Shown: in pieces, positions 1 through 7,059 of the stretch
Numbering within the stretch: position 1 is the stretch's first letter
Layout: every line of letters begins with the position of its first letter
Assembly: GCA_964520045.1 (NCBI GenBank)
Contig: CAZFMJ010000037.1
Span: 1 to 26,234 of the forward strand
Direction of reading: 5' to 3'
DNA: 26,234 nt
DNA from: CAZFMJ01 sp964520045
Lineage (GTDB): Bacteria; Elusimicrobiota; Elusimicrobia; Elusimicrobiales; CAZFMJ01
Program-made: the position numbers and the translations under genes
Notes under the pieces: model-generated
The model's input: only the letters and a program-made list of their open reading frames with translations
What the model was told of the DNA's origin: nothing
The model's database searches: none

Positions 1-59
1 TGGTAGAACACGACCTTGCCAAGGTTGAGACGTGGGTTCGATTCCCATCGCCCGCTCCA
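1..59 (+). tRNA. tRNA-Gly (anticodon GCC), 3' part only
   Basis: The window opens inside a tRNA, so the first part of the acceptor stem and D arm is missing. The anticodon loop reads CTTGCCA, giving anticodon GCC (glycine). The T arm (GTGGG TTCGATT CCCAT) is intact. The acceptor 3' strand CGCCCGC is followed by discriminator T and an encoded CCA ending at 59. Cut by the window edge, not a pseudogene as far as can be seen. Confidence 0.93.
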
Positions 60-94
60 TATAATATGCCATTAGGCGTTCCTTCCAAAACAAA

Positions 95-1378
95 ATGAAG
101 ATCCTTATCGTGGGTTCGGGCGGAGTTGAATATGCGCTGGCATTGGGCATAAAAAAATCAAATCCCGGCGTTAAACTTTTTTGCGTTCCCGGCAATGTGG
201 CGATGTCTGAATGGTGCGAGAGGGTTTCTATAAATCCGGTTGATCTAAAAGGTATCGTCAATTTTTCCGTGCGCGAAAAGATAGATCTATGCGTCATTTG
301 TCCTATCTCCGCGCTTTCCGCCGGACTGGCGGATATGCTTTTATCGGCGGGAATAAAAGTATTGGGCCCTTCCAAAAAATCCGCGTTAATTGAATCCAGC
401 AGATCTTTTGCATTGAATTTTATGAAAAAACATAGAATGCAATGCCCTGATTTCCGCGTATTTGAGGATTGCGAGCGCGCCAAAGAATATATAGCCGCTC
501 TGAATCCGTTCCCCGGCAAACTTATAATAAGGCCTGACGGTTTGTCATGGAAAAGCGCAACGGCTGCGGCGTCGTCAAAAGAAGAAGCGATAGCGGTTGT
601 TAACAGGTTTATGAAAGAGGGGGCCGCCGGCCGGGACGGCGAACGCATTATTATCGAGGAAAATCTCGAGGGCGTCGGTATTTCCTTTACCGCCCTATGG
701 GACTCCAACGCAGTGTTATTGCTGCCGGTTTGCGAGGTATTTGAAACTTTAAATCCGGCGGGCGGAGTATCCGGAACGTTTTTCTGGGGAGCCAGCGCTC
801 CCTATGCCTGGCGTGAGTCCGAATATAAAAATAAAATGGAACAGCTTTGCAAGGCCGCCGTCAATGTGTTAAAGGCGGAGGCGATTTCATACGGCGGCAT
901 TTTACGCATAGACGCCGTCGTTACCGGGCGGGGGCTCAGGCCTTGCGGATTCGGCGCCGCTTTTTCCGGAGCCGCCGTTCAAACCCTTCTGCCGCTTATA
1001 AAAAACGATATTTTACAGCTGCTTTTGTCCGTCGCGGATCTAAAGCTTGAAAAGGAAAAAATAAAACTGGAAAACCGGTTCAGCGTATGTGTTATTATGA
1101 CTTCCTGCGGATACCCCGATCTGGCATGTAGGACCGGGAAAATAATTTCAGGCCTTGAAACGATCGGGGAAGACGATGCCTTTGTTTTTTATGACTGCAT
1201 CGATACGTCAAAGGGGCATTGGGTTACCGCCGGCAAAGAAGTGTTTGAGATAGTGGGAATCGGCGCGACCATGGAAGAGGCAAGAAAAAAGGCATATGAT
1301 ACGATCGGAAAAATACGCTACGAGGGAATTTCTTTCCGCAAAGACATCGGTGAAAGTCTTACCGTTTCTGCCGTTTAA
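95..1378 (+). CDS. Degenerate PurD-like protein (GARS fold, probable pseudoenzyme)
   Basis: The 427-residue protein aligns by eye along the whole length of phosphoribosylamine-glycine ligase (PurD, usually about 420-430 aa). Matches include GSGGVEYALA near residue 7 (family GSGGREHAL), LGPSKKSALIESSRSFALNFMKKH at 90-113, RIIIEENLEG at 184-193 and the C-terminal VIMTSCGYP, GATMEEARKKAYDTIGKIRYEGISFRKDIG region. The catalytic signatures are gone. KADGLAAGKGV has become RPDGLSWKSAT (146-156). The DHKR and GPNTGGMGA loops are replaced by EVFETLNPAGGVSG (214-227). The metal and ATP site EFNCRFGDPE is replaced by RPCGFGAAFSGA (282-293). The reading frame is full length without stops, so it is probably expressed but not a GAR synthetase. 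Its 3' end overlaps the convergent gene by 20 bp. An active PurD presumably lies elsewhere. Homology is clear; function is unknown. Confidence 0.85.
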   Translation: MKILIVGSGGVEYALALGIKKSNPGVKLFCVPGNVAMSEWCERVSINPVDLKGIVNFSVREKIDLCVICPISALSAGLADMLLSAGIKVLGPSKKSALIESSRSFALNFMKKHRMQCPDFRVFEDCERAKEYIAALNPFPGKLIIRPDGLSWKSATAAASSKEEAIAVVNRFMKEGAAGRDGERIIIEENLEGVGISFTALWDSNAVLLLPVCEVFETLNPAGGVSGTFFWGASAPYAWRESEYKNKMEQLCKAAVNVLKAEAISYGGILRIDAVVTGRGLRPCGFGAAFSGAAVQTLLPLIKNDILQLLLSVADLKLEKEKIKLENRFSVCVIMTSCGYPDLACRTGKIISGLETIGEDDAFVFYDCIDTSKGHWVTAGKEVFEIVGIGATMEEARKKAYDTIGKIRYEGISFRKDIGESLTVSAV

Positions 1379-1889
1379 AAAACAAAAAAACAACGCCCGT
1401 AAGCATTAGCAGCCAGCCCGCTATTTTTGCTGTTTTTATCCATATTCCGTCCGCGGACTCCGCGATAATAGCCGGCACCGGTTTTGAAATAAGCCGCTGC
1501 GGCATAAAATCCGCATGGCCGTCCGCAGTGCCGGAATCCGTTTCCGGGTTTGAGGAAGAGAGCGCCTGAAAAAGAGGGACCGGCGAGGTTTTATAAGGAT
1601 TTCCTATGTTTATCCCTTCGGAAGAGCGGCCGCAGGTATCGGTCCTTGAGGTGCAGCCGGCGGGCGGGGCTATGTCGACAAACGAGTCGGGCATTGATAA
1701 AGTATTCGAATTTTCCCGCGTCTGCTCCGCCCCAAAGCAGGCATGCCCGGCAAAAATCATGACAAATAAACCAAAGCGCAAAAAGTTTAACCGCAAAGAA
1801 TTTACACAAAGATTATAGACCGGTGACTGTTCCTTAAGCGCCATGCCAATGACCCGGCCCGATAATTTATTTTCCGTCATCTCCGTCAT
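1359..1889 (-). CDS. Hypothetical protein with signal peptide-like segment and C-terminal membrane anchor
   Basis: I do not recognise a family. The 176-residue frame has a hydrophobic signal-like stretch at about 34-53 (LNFLRFGLFVMIFAGHACFGA), then about 95 polar residues rich in Ser, Pro and Thr. It ends with one membrane helix at about 152-170 (IAGWLLMLTGVVFLFF) and the basic tail KRQKR, an anchor layout like that of surface-sorted proteins. The start is uncertain. The ATG at 1889 has an AGGG motif about 6 nt upstream but leaves a long, repeat-like N-terminus. The ATG at 1844 or the TTG at 1796 would place the signal segment nearer the start. It converges on and overlaps the PurD-like gene by 20 bp and begins just downstream of rnpB on the same strand. 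Confidence 0.5.
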   Translation of the reverse strand: MTEMTENKLSGRVIGMALKEQSPVYNLCVNSLRLNFLRFGLFVMIFAGHACFGAEQTRENSNTLSMPDSFVDIAPPAGCTSRTDTCGRSSEGINIGNPYKTSPVPLFQALSSSNPETDSGTADGHADFMPQRLISKPVPAIIAESADGIWIKTAKIAGWLLMLTGVVFLFFKRQKR

Positions 1890-1935
1890 CGTTACCCTGC
1901 GTCCTCTGTGGCTGCTTTGCGTTCTTTGCGGGTGA
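1788..1935. repeat. Possible dispersed repeat with inverted ends beside rnpB
   Basis: TTTAACCGCAAAGAA (from 1788) and TTCTTTGCGGGTG (from 1923) form imperfect inverted ends. The right side also carries CCTCTGTGGCTGCTTTGCG. From memory, phrases of this kind occur as dispersed intergenic repeats in many bacterial genomes. The element would cover the upstream part of the hypothetical gene ending at 1359. Only one copy is visible here, so the call is tentative. Confidence 0.3.
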
Positions 1936-2334
1936 AACCGATTTTGAGCGGCCTGTACCCCGAATTCTGTCTGTATGCCGTAATACTTTATGCGGCATAG
2001 AGAGGATCATTTGTCTAGGCGGCCCACTCTGCGCTTCTCCCTAAAAAAGGAGGCGGGCGGGCGTCCATGCGCATTTTTGGCCTTGCTCCAGGCGGGGTTT
2101 TCAGTTACCCCCCGCGTCGCCGCGGGAGAGGTGCGCTCTTACCGCACCTTTTCACCCTTGCTCCGCAAAAACAAGCGCGGAGCGGTATTTTTTCTGTTGC
2201 ACTGTCCATCCGCGCGGGATATTGCCCGCGCAGTCTCGTCTTTCGGCGAGCGCCATACCCTTTGGAGTTCGGAAGTTCCTCCCGCGAACTGAAGCTCGCG
2301 GGCGATCCCCCGGCCGCTCAAAAATCGGTTTTTC
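1936..2334 (-). ncRNA. rnpB: RNase P RNA, bacterial type A
   Basis: This is the catalytic RNA that trims the 5' leaders of tRNA precursors. Read on the minus strand it shows the conserved blocks in order: GAGGAACTTCCGAACTCC, ACAGTGCAACAGAAA, AAGGGTGAAAAGGTGCGG followed by TAAGAGCGCACC, GGAGCAAGGCCAAA, and the 3' block CAGAATTCGGGGTACAGGCC. The ends close as a long P1 helix, in which ACCGATTTTTGAGCGGCC pairs with GGCCGCTCAAAATCGGT (one bulged base), and this sets the boundaries. The core pairing CCGAA/TTCGG replaces the usual CCGGG/CCCGG, as expected for a covarying P4. It lies 32 bp after RNase HI on the same strand. Open frames within it are spurious. Confidence 0.95.
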
Positions 2335-2366
2335 CCGGATAAAAAACAGGTAAATATAATGTCGGA

Positions 2367-2786
2367 TTAGTTTTTTAGAATTCGGTTTTTGTGTTCGTCA
2401 AGAATTTTGTTCGCCAGTTTGTCGGCCAGAGTGTTTATTTCCCGCGGAATATGAGCCACGCACAGCCGGTTAAAAAAGGAAGCTCTGCTTTTGATCTTGA
2501 GCATAAACTCCGCCAGCTCGGGTTTCTTTATTTTATAAATTCCGTTGAACTGTTTTACAAGAAGTTCCGAATCCGAAAAAAGCGAAACTTCGGACGCGCC
2601 TATTTTTTGGGCGGCGTCAAGAGCGAGCCAGAAAGCGCTGTATTCGGCGAAATTATTTGTGCAGGTGCCCAAAAATTTTCCGGCTTCCTTTATTACGGAA
2701 CCGGCGTCGTCAAATATTACCGCGGCGGCCGCTCCCGGTCCGGGATTGCCGCGCGAAGCTCCGTCTATGAAAATTTTAAGCTTCAT
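2367..2786 (-). CDS. rnhA: Ribonuclease HI
   Basis: This cytoplasmic endonuclease cleaves the RNA strand of RNA-DNA hybrids. The 139-residue protein is one compact RNase H domain. The metal-binding residues are D8 (FIDGASRGNPG), E48 (NNFAEYSA), D72 (FSDSELLVKQ) and D122 (INTLADKLAN), with H112 in the usual position. I chose the ATG at 2786 because the protein then begins MKLKIFIDG, as in the family; a longer in-frame extension upstream only overlaps the neighbouring gene. The start codon overlaps the stop of the zinc-ribbon gene as ATGA, implying translational coupling. A DUF164 protein next to RNase H is also found in mycobacteria (Rv2229c-Rv2228c), so the pairing is conserved. rnpB follows downstream. 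Confidence 0.95.
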   Translation of the reverse strand: MKLKIFIDGASRGNPGPGAAAAVIFDDAGSVIKEAGKFLGTCTNNFAEYSAFWLALDAAQKIGASEVSLFSDSELLVKQFNGIYKIKKPELAEFMLKIKSRASFFNRLCVAHIPREINTLADKLANKILDEHKNRILKN

Positions 2787-3565
2787 GATGACGGCGCGTC
2801 TTCGGCCGGCTGAGGATCGTTCAAAAACCCGGGAGAATAAATTATTCGCTGGCAATTGTCGCAGATAACGATAGCGTCCTTCTTGCGGATATCTACCGCC
2901 GCCTGCGGCGGCAGGGCCATATTGCATCCCCCGCAAACGGCCCCGCTCACTTCTTTGGCGTCGCGCTGTTTTACCGCCGCCACGGCCAGCCCCCGCTTCT
3001 GTTTTCTGATATATTCATACTTTACCAGCGCTTCGGGGGGGATCTGTCCCAAGAATGCCGCGCGCTCCGCATCCAGCGAGTTTGTGGACGCTTCCAGTTC
3101 TTTCTCACGCGCAAGAAGAGCCGTTACGGCGCTCTGCGTGCGTTTTTCCGCTTCCTGAAACTCCTTCTGGAACATTTTTTCCTGCAAAACGGCATTATCC
3201 AGCTGTTCCAGCGTTTCCAGAATTTCGGTTTCAAAATTATCTTTTTCTGTTTTCGCTTTTTCAATTTCGGTCAGCAGGGCCTTGAACGCGTCGTTCGATT
3301 TAACCTGATTGAGTTCAACCTGATGCTTCGCTATCGCCTGTTCCCTTTCGCTTACGGCAAGCTCCTTTTCTTTTTTCAGCAGCTGCAGTTTTGATGAAGA
3401 TTCTTTTCCGGAGACGGCAAGATTTTTTTGGGCTTCCAAAGCGTCTTTCAGCTCCTGAATTTGGGCGGGGATGTTTTCCAGCTCAACTTTAAGTCCGTCC
3501 AAAGCTTTATCTTTTTCCTGAAGCTGAACAAGCAGTTTTATGCCTTTTGCCGGAATTGCGGTCAT
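2783..3565 (-). CDS. DUF164/CT398-like coiled-coil zinc-ribbon protein
   Basis: The 260-residue protein has a long antiparallel coiled coil (about 10-185: KLLVQLQEKDKALDGLK, KLQLLKKEKELAVSEREQ, repeated Glu/Lys heptads). It ends in a zinc ribbon, CGGC at about 211 and CDNC at about 235, with LPP between them. This is the domain order of the DUF164 family (chlamydial CT398/CdsZ-like; nucleic-acid-binding zinc ribbon). The biochemical role is not firmly known; association with RNase H genes suggests nucleic-acid metabolism. I chose the ATG at 3565 because AAGGA lies 5 nt upstream; a frame extending to 3667 has only a TTG start and an unrelated leader. A promoter is visible upstream. Its stop overlaps the RNase HI start by 4 bp. 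Confidence 0.9.
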   Translation of the reverse strand: MTAIPAKGIKLLVQLQEKDKALDGLKVELENIPAQIQELKDALEAQKNLAVSGKESSSKLQLLKKEKELAVSEREQAIAKHQVELNQVKSNDAFKALLTEIEKAKTEKDNFETEILETLEQLDNAVLQEKMFQKEFQEAEKRTQSAVTALLAREKELEASTNSLDAERAAFLGQIPPEALVKYEYIRKQKRGLAVAAVKQRDAKEVSGAVCGGCNMALPPQAAVDIRKKDAIVICDNCQRIIYSPGFLNDPQPAEDAPSS

Positions 3566-3596
3566 GGTTCCTTTAAAAACGAAGTTGAGATACTTA

Positions 3597-3625
3597 ATTA
3601 TAGCATTAATGAAATATCTTGCCGA
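3597..3625 (-). promoter_or_regulatory. Sigma-70-type promoter for zinc ribbon-rnhA(-rnpB)
   Basis: On the minus strand, TCGGCA (3620-3625) and a perfect TATAAT (3597-3602) are separated by exactly 17 bp. They lie 31 bp before the chosen ATG at 3565. This probably drives the zinc-ribbon and RNase HI genes and possibly rnpB. Confidence 0.6.
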
Positions 3626-3669
3626 CCTGAAGTCTTTGGGGCGGTTTAACGATTTTGTATACTTCAATA

Positions 3670-4881
3670 ATGGCGATAAAATCGCGCAAAGTGCTCTGCG
3701 CGGCGGTTTACGTTTTTATCTTCCTTATTTCCCCATCCGCTTATGCCGCGGGGGGGGGCGGAAGAGCCGAAAAGGCGTCTCAGCTGGTGCAGGGGCCGCG
3801 TTTCATCGTTTCTTCTGGAATTTTTTCCGAAGCGCCGCTTTATATAGTTCTCGTAGAAAACAGCATGGCTGATTCCGAATCGTATCAGATTTTGTCGGCG
3901 CTCAAAGAAGTTCTGGATCCGGATGAAATTCAGGAGGGAGACGAATATTCGATAGTATGCGCCGTGGGCGGGGAATTCAAATATCTTACGGTCATGCATA
4001 ACCTTAAGCGGTATTCGGTGTTTAAAAGCCTTGAAGGCAAATATATCCCGGACGTGCGTAAAGTGCCTATAAGCACAAAAAGAAAAAGCGCTTCCGGCTC
4101 GATCCATGCCTCGCTTGCGGAATCCATGGGCGCTTCCGGGTTTTCCAGGCCGATCATCCTTCAATTCGCCGATATTTTCGCGTGGAGCATCGATTTCTTC
4201 AATGATCTGGAAAAAAACGACAGATATTTCCTGATATGGGAGGACAATATGACTCCCGCCGGAAATATTACGGAAAGCAGAATATTGGCCGCGGCCTACG
4301 TTGGCAGGCAGACGGGCAGGAAAACGGCGGTTTTTTTTGAAAACGAATATTACAGCGTGAACGGGGAATCCCTAAAAAATTTATTTTTAAGGGCGCCGCT
4401 TGATTATCGGAGAATATCGTCCTATTTTTCCAAAAAAAGATTTAATCCCGTTCTCAGGCGCTTTATGCCGCATCTTGGAATAGACTATTCCGCCCCGATC
4501 GGAACACCTGTTTCAAGCGTCGCGTCCGGACGCGTGGTTTTTGCCGGATGGCAGCGCGGATTCGGGAATTACGCGGAGGTAAAGCATAATTCAAAATATC
4601 TGTCGGGGTACGGCCATCTGTCAAGATTCGCAAAAGGGATTAAAACGGGCGCTTATGTGAAACAGGGCAAAATCATAGGTTATGTCGGCATGACGGGCAA
4701 TACGACCGGGCCTCATTTGGATTTTCGGATAAAAGACAGGGGGCAATGCGTTAATTTTCTTAAACTCAGAAACCGCGTGGCGTCGGGCGGTCTGATCAGC
4801 AAAAAAAAACGGGCTGAATTTCAAAAGGCTACGCGCGGCCTGGTTCAGGAATTAAATCAGCTTATCAAAGCCGGAAGTTAG
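3670..4881 (+). CDS. Secreted M23-family (LytM-type) peptidase
   Basis: This is a probable peptidoglycan endopeptidase or a LytM-type regulator of amidases, acting in the periplasm. The 403-residue protein starts with a signal peptide (MAIKSRKVLCAAVYVFIFLISPSAYA). A unique region of about 230 residues follows, then the M23 domain: H268 and D272 (HLGIDYSAPIGTPVSSVASG), H316 (GYGHLS) and H349 (TGPHLDFRI). In the usual HxH zinc/catalytic motif the second His is Asp (D351). HLD variants occur in some M23 groups, as I recall, but activity should not be assumed. I prefer the ATG at 3670 to the in-frame TTG at 3655, since it opens a normal signal peptide. nifU begins 19 bp downstream. Confidence 0.88.
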   Translation: MAIKSRKVLCAAVYVFIFLISPSAYAAGGGGRAEKASQLVQGPRFIVSSGIFSEAPLYIVLVENSMADSESYQILSALKEVLDPDEIQEGDEYSIVCAVGGEFKYLTVMHNLKRYSVFKSLEGKYIPDVRKVPISTKRKSASGSIHASLAESMGASGFSRPIILQFADIFAWSIDFFNDLEKNDRYFLIWEDNMTPAGNITESRILAAAYVGRQTGRKTAVFFENEYYSVNGESLKNLFLRAPLDYRRISSYFSKKRFNPVLRRFMPHLGIDYSAPIGTPVSSVASGRVVFAGWQRGFGNYAEVKHNSKYLSGYGHLSRFAKGIKTGAYVKQGKIIGYVGMTGNTTGPHLDFRIKDRGQCVNFLKLRNRVASGGLISKKKRAEFQKATRGLVQELNQLIKAGS

Positions 4882-4900
4882 CGCGGGGAGGAAAACGAAG

Positions 4901-5749
4901 ATGTGGAACTATACGGATAAGGTGATGGACCATTTTAAGAATCCGCGCAATGTCGGCTGGATTGAAGATGCGGACGCCGTGGGGGAGGTGGGCAACATAG
5001 TATGCGGAGACGCCCTGCGCCTCGCGCTTAAAATCGATAAAACCTCGGAAAAAATAACGGACGCCAAATTCCAGACTTTCGGGTGCGGCAGCGCCATCGC
5101 TTCTTCATCCGCTTTGACCGAAATGATAAAAGGAAAAACTATCGGCGAAGCGTCCAAAATAACGAATCAGGATATAGTGTCTTATCTCGGGGGACTTCCG
5201 GCGGAAAAAATGCATTGTTCCGTCATGGGAAGAGAGGCTTTGGAGGCGGCGATAAACAATTACAGGGGGCGGACGCCGGAGAAAGAGTCCGTTCCCGGGG
5301 ACAAGGTGGTATGCAAGTGCTTCGGCGTTACCGACGGCAAGATACTCAGGGCCGTCAAGGAAAACAAACTGACCGCCGCCGGGCAGGTTACCAATTATAC
5401 CAAGGCCGGTGGAGGATGCGGAAAATGCATTCCCGATATTGAAAAACTTTTAGCCGGGTTTTGGGCTAAGCATAAGGTTGTTCCCCAGTCCCCGCCGCAA
5501 AAACCCGCCAAAATGACCATTATCCAGAAAATACACGCCATAGAGGATGTTATTTCCAAAGAAATAGCCCCCCAGCTTCAGCTTGACGGAGGTTCTATCG
5601 AGATGGTCGACATAGAAGGAAATGTGGTCAAGGTTAAGCTGATGGGCATGTGCAAAGGCTGTCCGGGCTCGCCGTTCACTTTAAAATCCCTTGTTGAAAA
5701 AAGGCTCAGGGAAATAATAGACGATTCCCTGCGCGTGGAAGAGGTTTAA
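4901..5749 (+). CDS. nifU: Fe-S cluster scaffold protein NifU (three-domain)
   Basis: NifU assembles Fe-S clusters from sulfur delivered by NifS. All three domains are present in 282 residues. An IscU-like N-domain has cysteines C35 (GNIVCGDAL), C62 (FGCGSAIASSS) and C106 (MHCSVMG). A BFD-like [2Fe-2S] domain has C138, C140 (CKCFGVTD) and C173, C176 (GGCGKC). The C-terminal NifU domain has C251 and C254 (MCKGCPGS). GGGAGG lies about 8 nt before the ATG. The stop codon abuts the nifS start with no intergenic base. No nitrogenase gene is in the window, so a general Fe-S assembly role is likelier than nitrogen fixation, as in other anaerobes that use NIF-type machinery. Confidence 0.96.
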   Translation: MWNYTDKVMDHFKNPRNVGWIEDADAVGEVGNIVCGDALRLALKIDKTSEKITDAKFQTFGCGSAIASSSALTEMIKGKTIGEASKITNQDIVSYLGGLPAEKMHCSVMGREALEAAINNYRGRTPEKESVPGDKVVCKCFGVTDGKILRAVKENKLTAAGQVTNYTKAGGGCGKCIPDIEKLLAGFWAKHKVVPQSPPQKPAKMTIIQKIHAIEDVISKEIAPQLQLDGGSIEMVDIEGNVVKVKLMGMCKGCPGSPFTLKSLVEKRLREIIDDSLRVEEV

Positions 5750-6961
5750 ATGAATACAATTTATCTAGACAATAACGCTACCACAAAAACGGACGAGGAA
5801 GTAAAAAAGGAAATGGAGCCGTTCTTCTGCGGATTCTACGGTAATCCTTCCAGCATGCACGCGTTCGGCGGCAACGTTCAGAAATACATAGACGCGGCGA
5901 GGGAAAAAGTCGCGGGGCTCGTAGGAGCAGCGGACCCCGGCGAAATTATTTTTACAAGCTGCGGCACGGAAAGCGATAATACCGCCGTTTGGGCGGCCCT
6001 GCGCACCCATCCCGACAGGCGGCATATAATCACCAGTAGGGTAGAGCATCCGGCGGTTTTAAATCTTTGCCATTTTCTTGAATCGCAGGGATACGCCGTC
6101 ACTTATATTTCTGTTGATTCGGATGGCAGGCTGGATATGGACCACCTCAAAAAATCCGTAACCGGCAATACGGCCGTGGTTTCTCTGATGTATGCGAACA
6201 ATGAAACCGGCGTAATTTTTCCCGTCGAAGAGGCCGCGCGGATAGCCAAATCCAAAGGCAGTATTTTTCATACCGACGCGGTTCAGGCGGCAGGCAAAAT
6301 CCCGATCGACCTTAAGTCCTCCGCCATAGACATGCTTTCTTTGTCGGGTCATAAAATTCATGCTCCGAAAGGCATAGGGGCGCTGTATGTGAAAAAGGGA
6401 ACAAGATTCATGCCTTTTATGATGGGCGGCCATCAGGAAAGGGGCCGGCGCGCCGGAACCGAGAATGTGCCGTATATCGTGGGGCTCGGCAAAGCCGCCG
6501 AGCTTGCCGGCCGGCATATGAATGAAAATAAATCCGCCGTGGAAGCTTTGCGGGACAGGCTTGAGCGCGGTTTGATCGAGGCGATCCCCAATACAAAAAG
6601 AAACGGGCACGAGCGGGAGAGGCTTCCCAATACCGCGAATGTGAGCTTTGAATATGTGGAGGGAGAATCCATTCTGCTTTTGCTTAGCGAAAAAGGAGTG
6701 GCGGCCTCTTCGGGGTCCGCCTGCACCTCGGGCTCGCTCGAGCCGTCTCATGTGTTAAGGGCGATGGGCGTTCCCTATACCTTTGCCCACGGTTCGGTGC
6801 GGTTTTCCCTCAGCCGCCTCAGCACGCGGGAGGAGATAGATTTTGTTCTGGCCGAGATGCCTTCCATAATAAAGCGGTTAAGGGATATTTCGCCGTTCAG
6901 GGACGGCGCTCCTGTTTTCGGGCAGGAATGCGATGCATGCAGGGGACATTGCGGACGTTAA
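5750..6961 (+). CDS. nifS: Cysteine desulfurase NifS
   Basis: This PLP enzyme removes sulfur from L-cysteine as an enzyme-bound persulfide for NifU. The 403-residue chain shows the class V aminotransferase fold: YLDNNATT at the N-terminus, H100 (VEHPAVLN) stacking on PLP, D176 and Q179 (HTDAVQAAG), the PLP lysine K202 (SLSGHKIHAPKG), and the catalytic C325 in the mobile loop SSGSACTSGSLEPSHVL. The sequence ends in an extra Cys/His cluster, C394, C397, H400 and C401 (ECDACRGHCGR), which is not part of the catalytic core. The start directly follows the nifU stop (TAAATG), so the pair is translationally coupled. A tRNA gene starts 22 bp downstream. Confidence 0.96.
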   Translation: MNTIYLDNNATTKTDEEVKKEMEPFFCGFYGNPSSMHAFGGNVQKYIDAAREKVAGLVGAADPGEIIFTSCGTESDNTAVWAALRTHPDRRHIITSRVEHPAVLNLCHFLESQGYAVTYISVDSDGRLDMDHLKKSVTGNTAVVSLMYANNETGVIFPVEEAARIAKSKGSIFHTDAVQAAGKIPIDLKSSAIDMLSLSGHKIHAPKGIGALYVKKGTRFMPFMMGGHQERGRRAGTENVPYIVGLGKAAELAGRHMNENKSAVEALRDRLERGLIEAIPNTKRNGHERERLPNTANVSFEYVEGESILLLLSEKGVAASSGSACTSGSLEPSHVLRAMGVPYTFAHGSVRFSLSRLSTREEIDFVLAEMPSIIKRLRDISPFRDGAPVFGQECDACRGHCGR

Positions 6962-6983
6962 AAGTTATATAATATCTTCAGAC

Positions 6984-7057
6984 GCGCCCGTAGCTCAGTT
7001 GGTTAGAGCAATCCGCTCATAACGGATGGGTCGTAGGTTCAAGTCCTACCGGGCGCA
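6984..7057 (+). tRNA. tRNA with anticodon CAT (elongator Met or Ile2)
   Basis: A complete 74-nt cloverleaf: acceptor GCGCCCG/CGGGCGC, D arm GCTCAGTTGGTTAGAGC, anticodon arm ATCCG CTCATAA CGGAT, T arm GTAGG TTCAAGT CCTAC, discriminator A. CCA is not encoded. The paired first acceptor base and the absence of three G-C pairs next to the anticodon loop argue against initiator tRNA. Elongator Met and lysidine-modified Ile2 cannot be told apart by eye. A TATAAT lies at 6968-6973, consistent with its own promoter. Confidence 0.93.
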
Positions 7058-7059
7058 GT

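Noticed and set aside
1990..2342. Open frames of 60-100 codons on both strands
   Set aside because: They lie inside the RNase P RNA gene, which explains all conserved sequence there.
2787..2936. N-terminal extension of RNase HI
   Set aside because: The extra 50 codons fall within the zinc-ribbon coding region; the family start MKLKIFIDG is at 2786 with an ATGA overlap.
4901..6961. NifU-NifS as evidence for nitrogen fixation
   Set aside because: No nitrogenase or other nif gene is in the window, and NIF-type Fe-S assembly is used by many non-fixing anaerobes.
6984..7057. tRNA (CAT) as initiator tRNA-fMet
   Set aside because: It has a paired G1-C72 and lacks the run of three G-C pairs above the anticodon loop that marks initiators.
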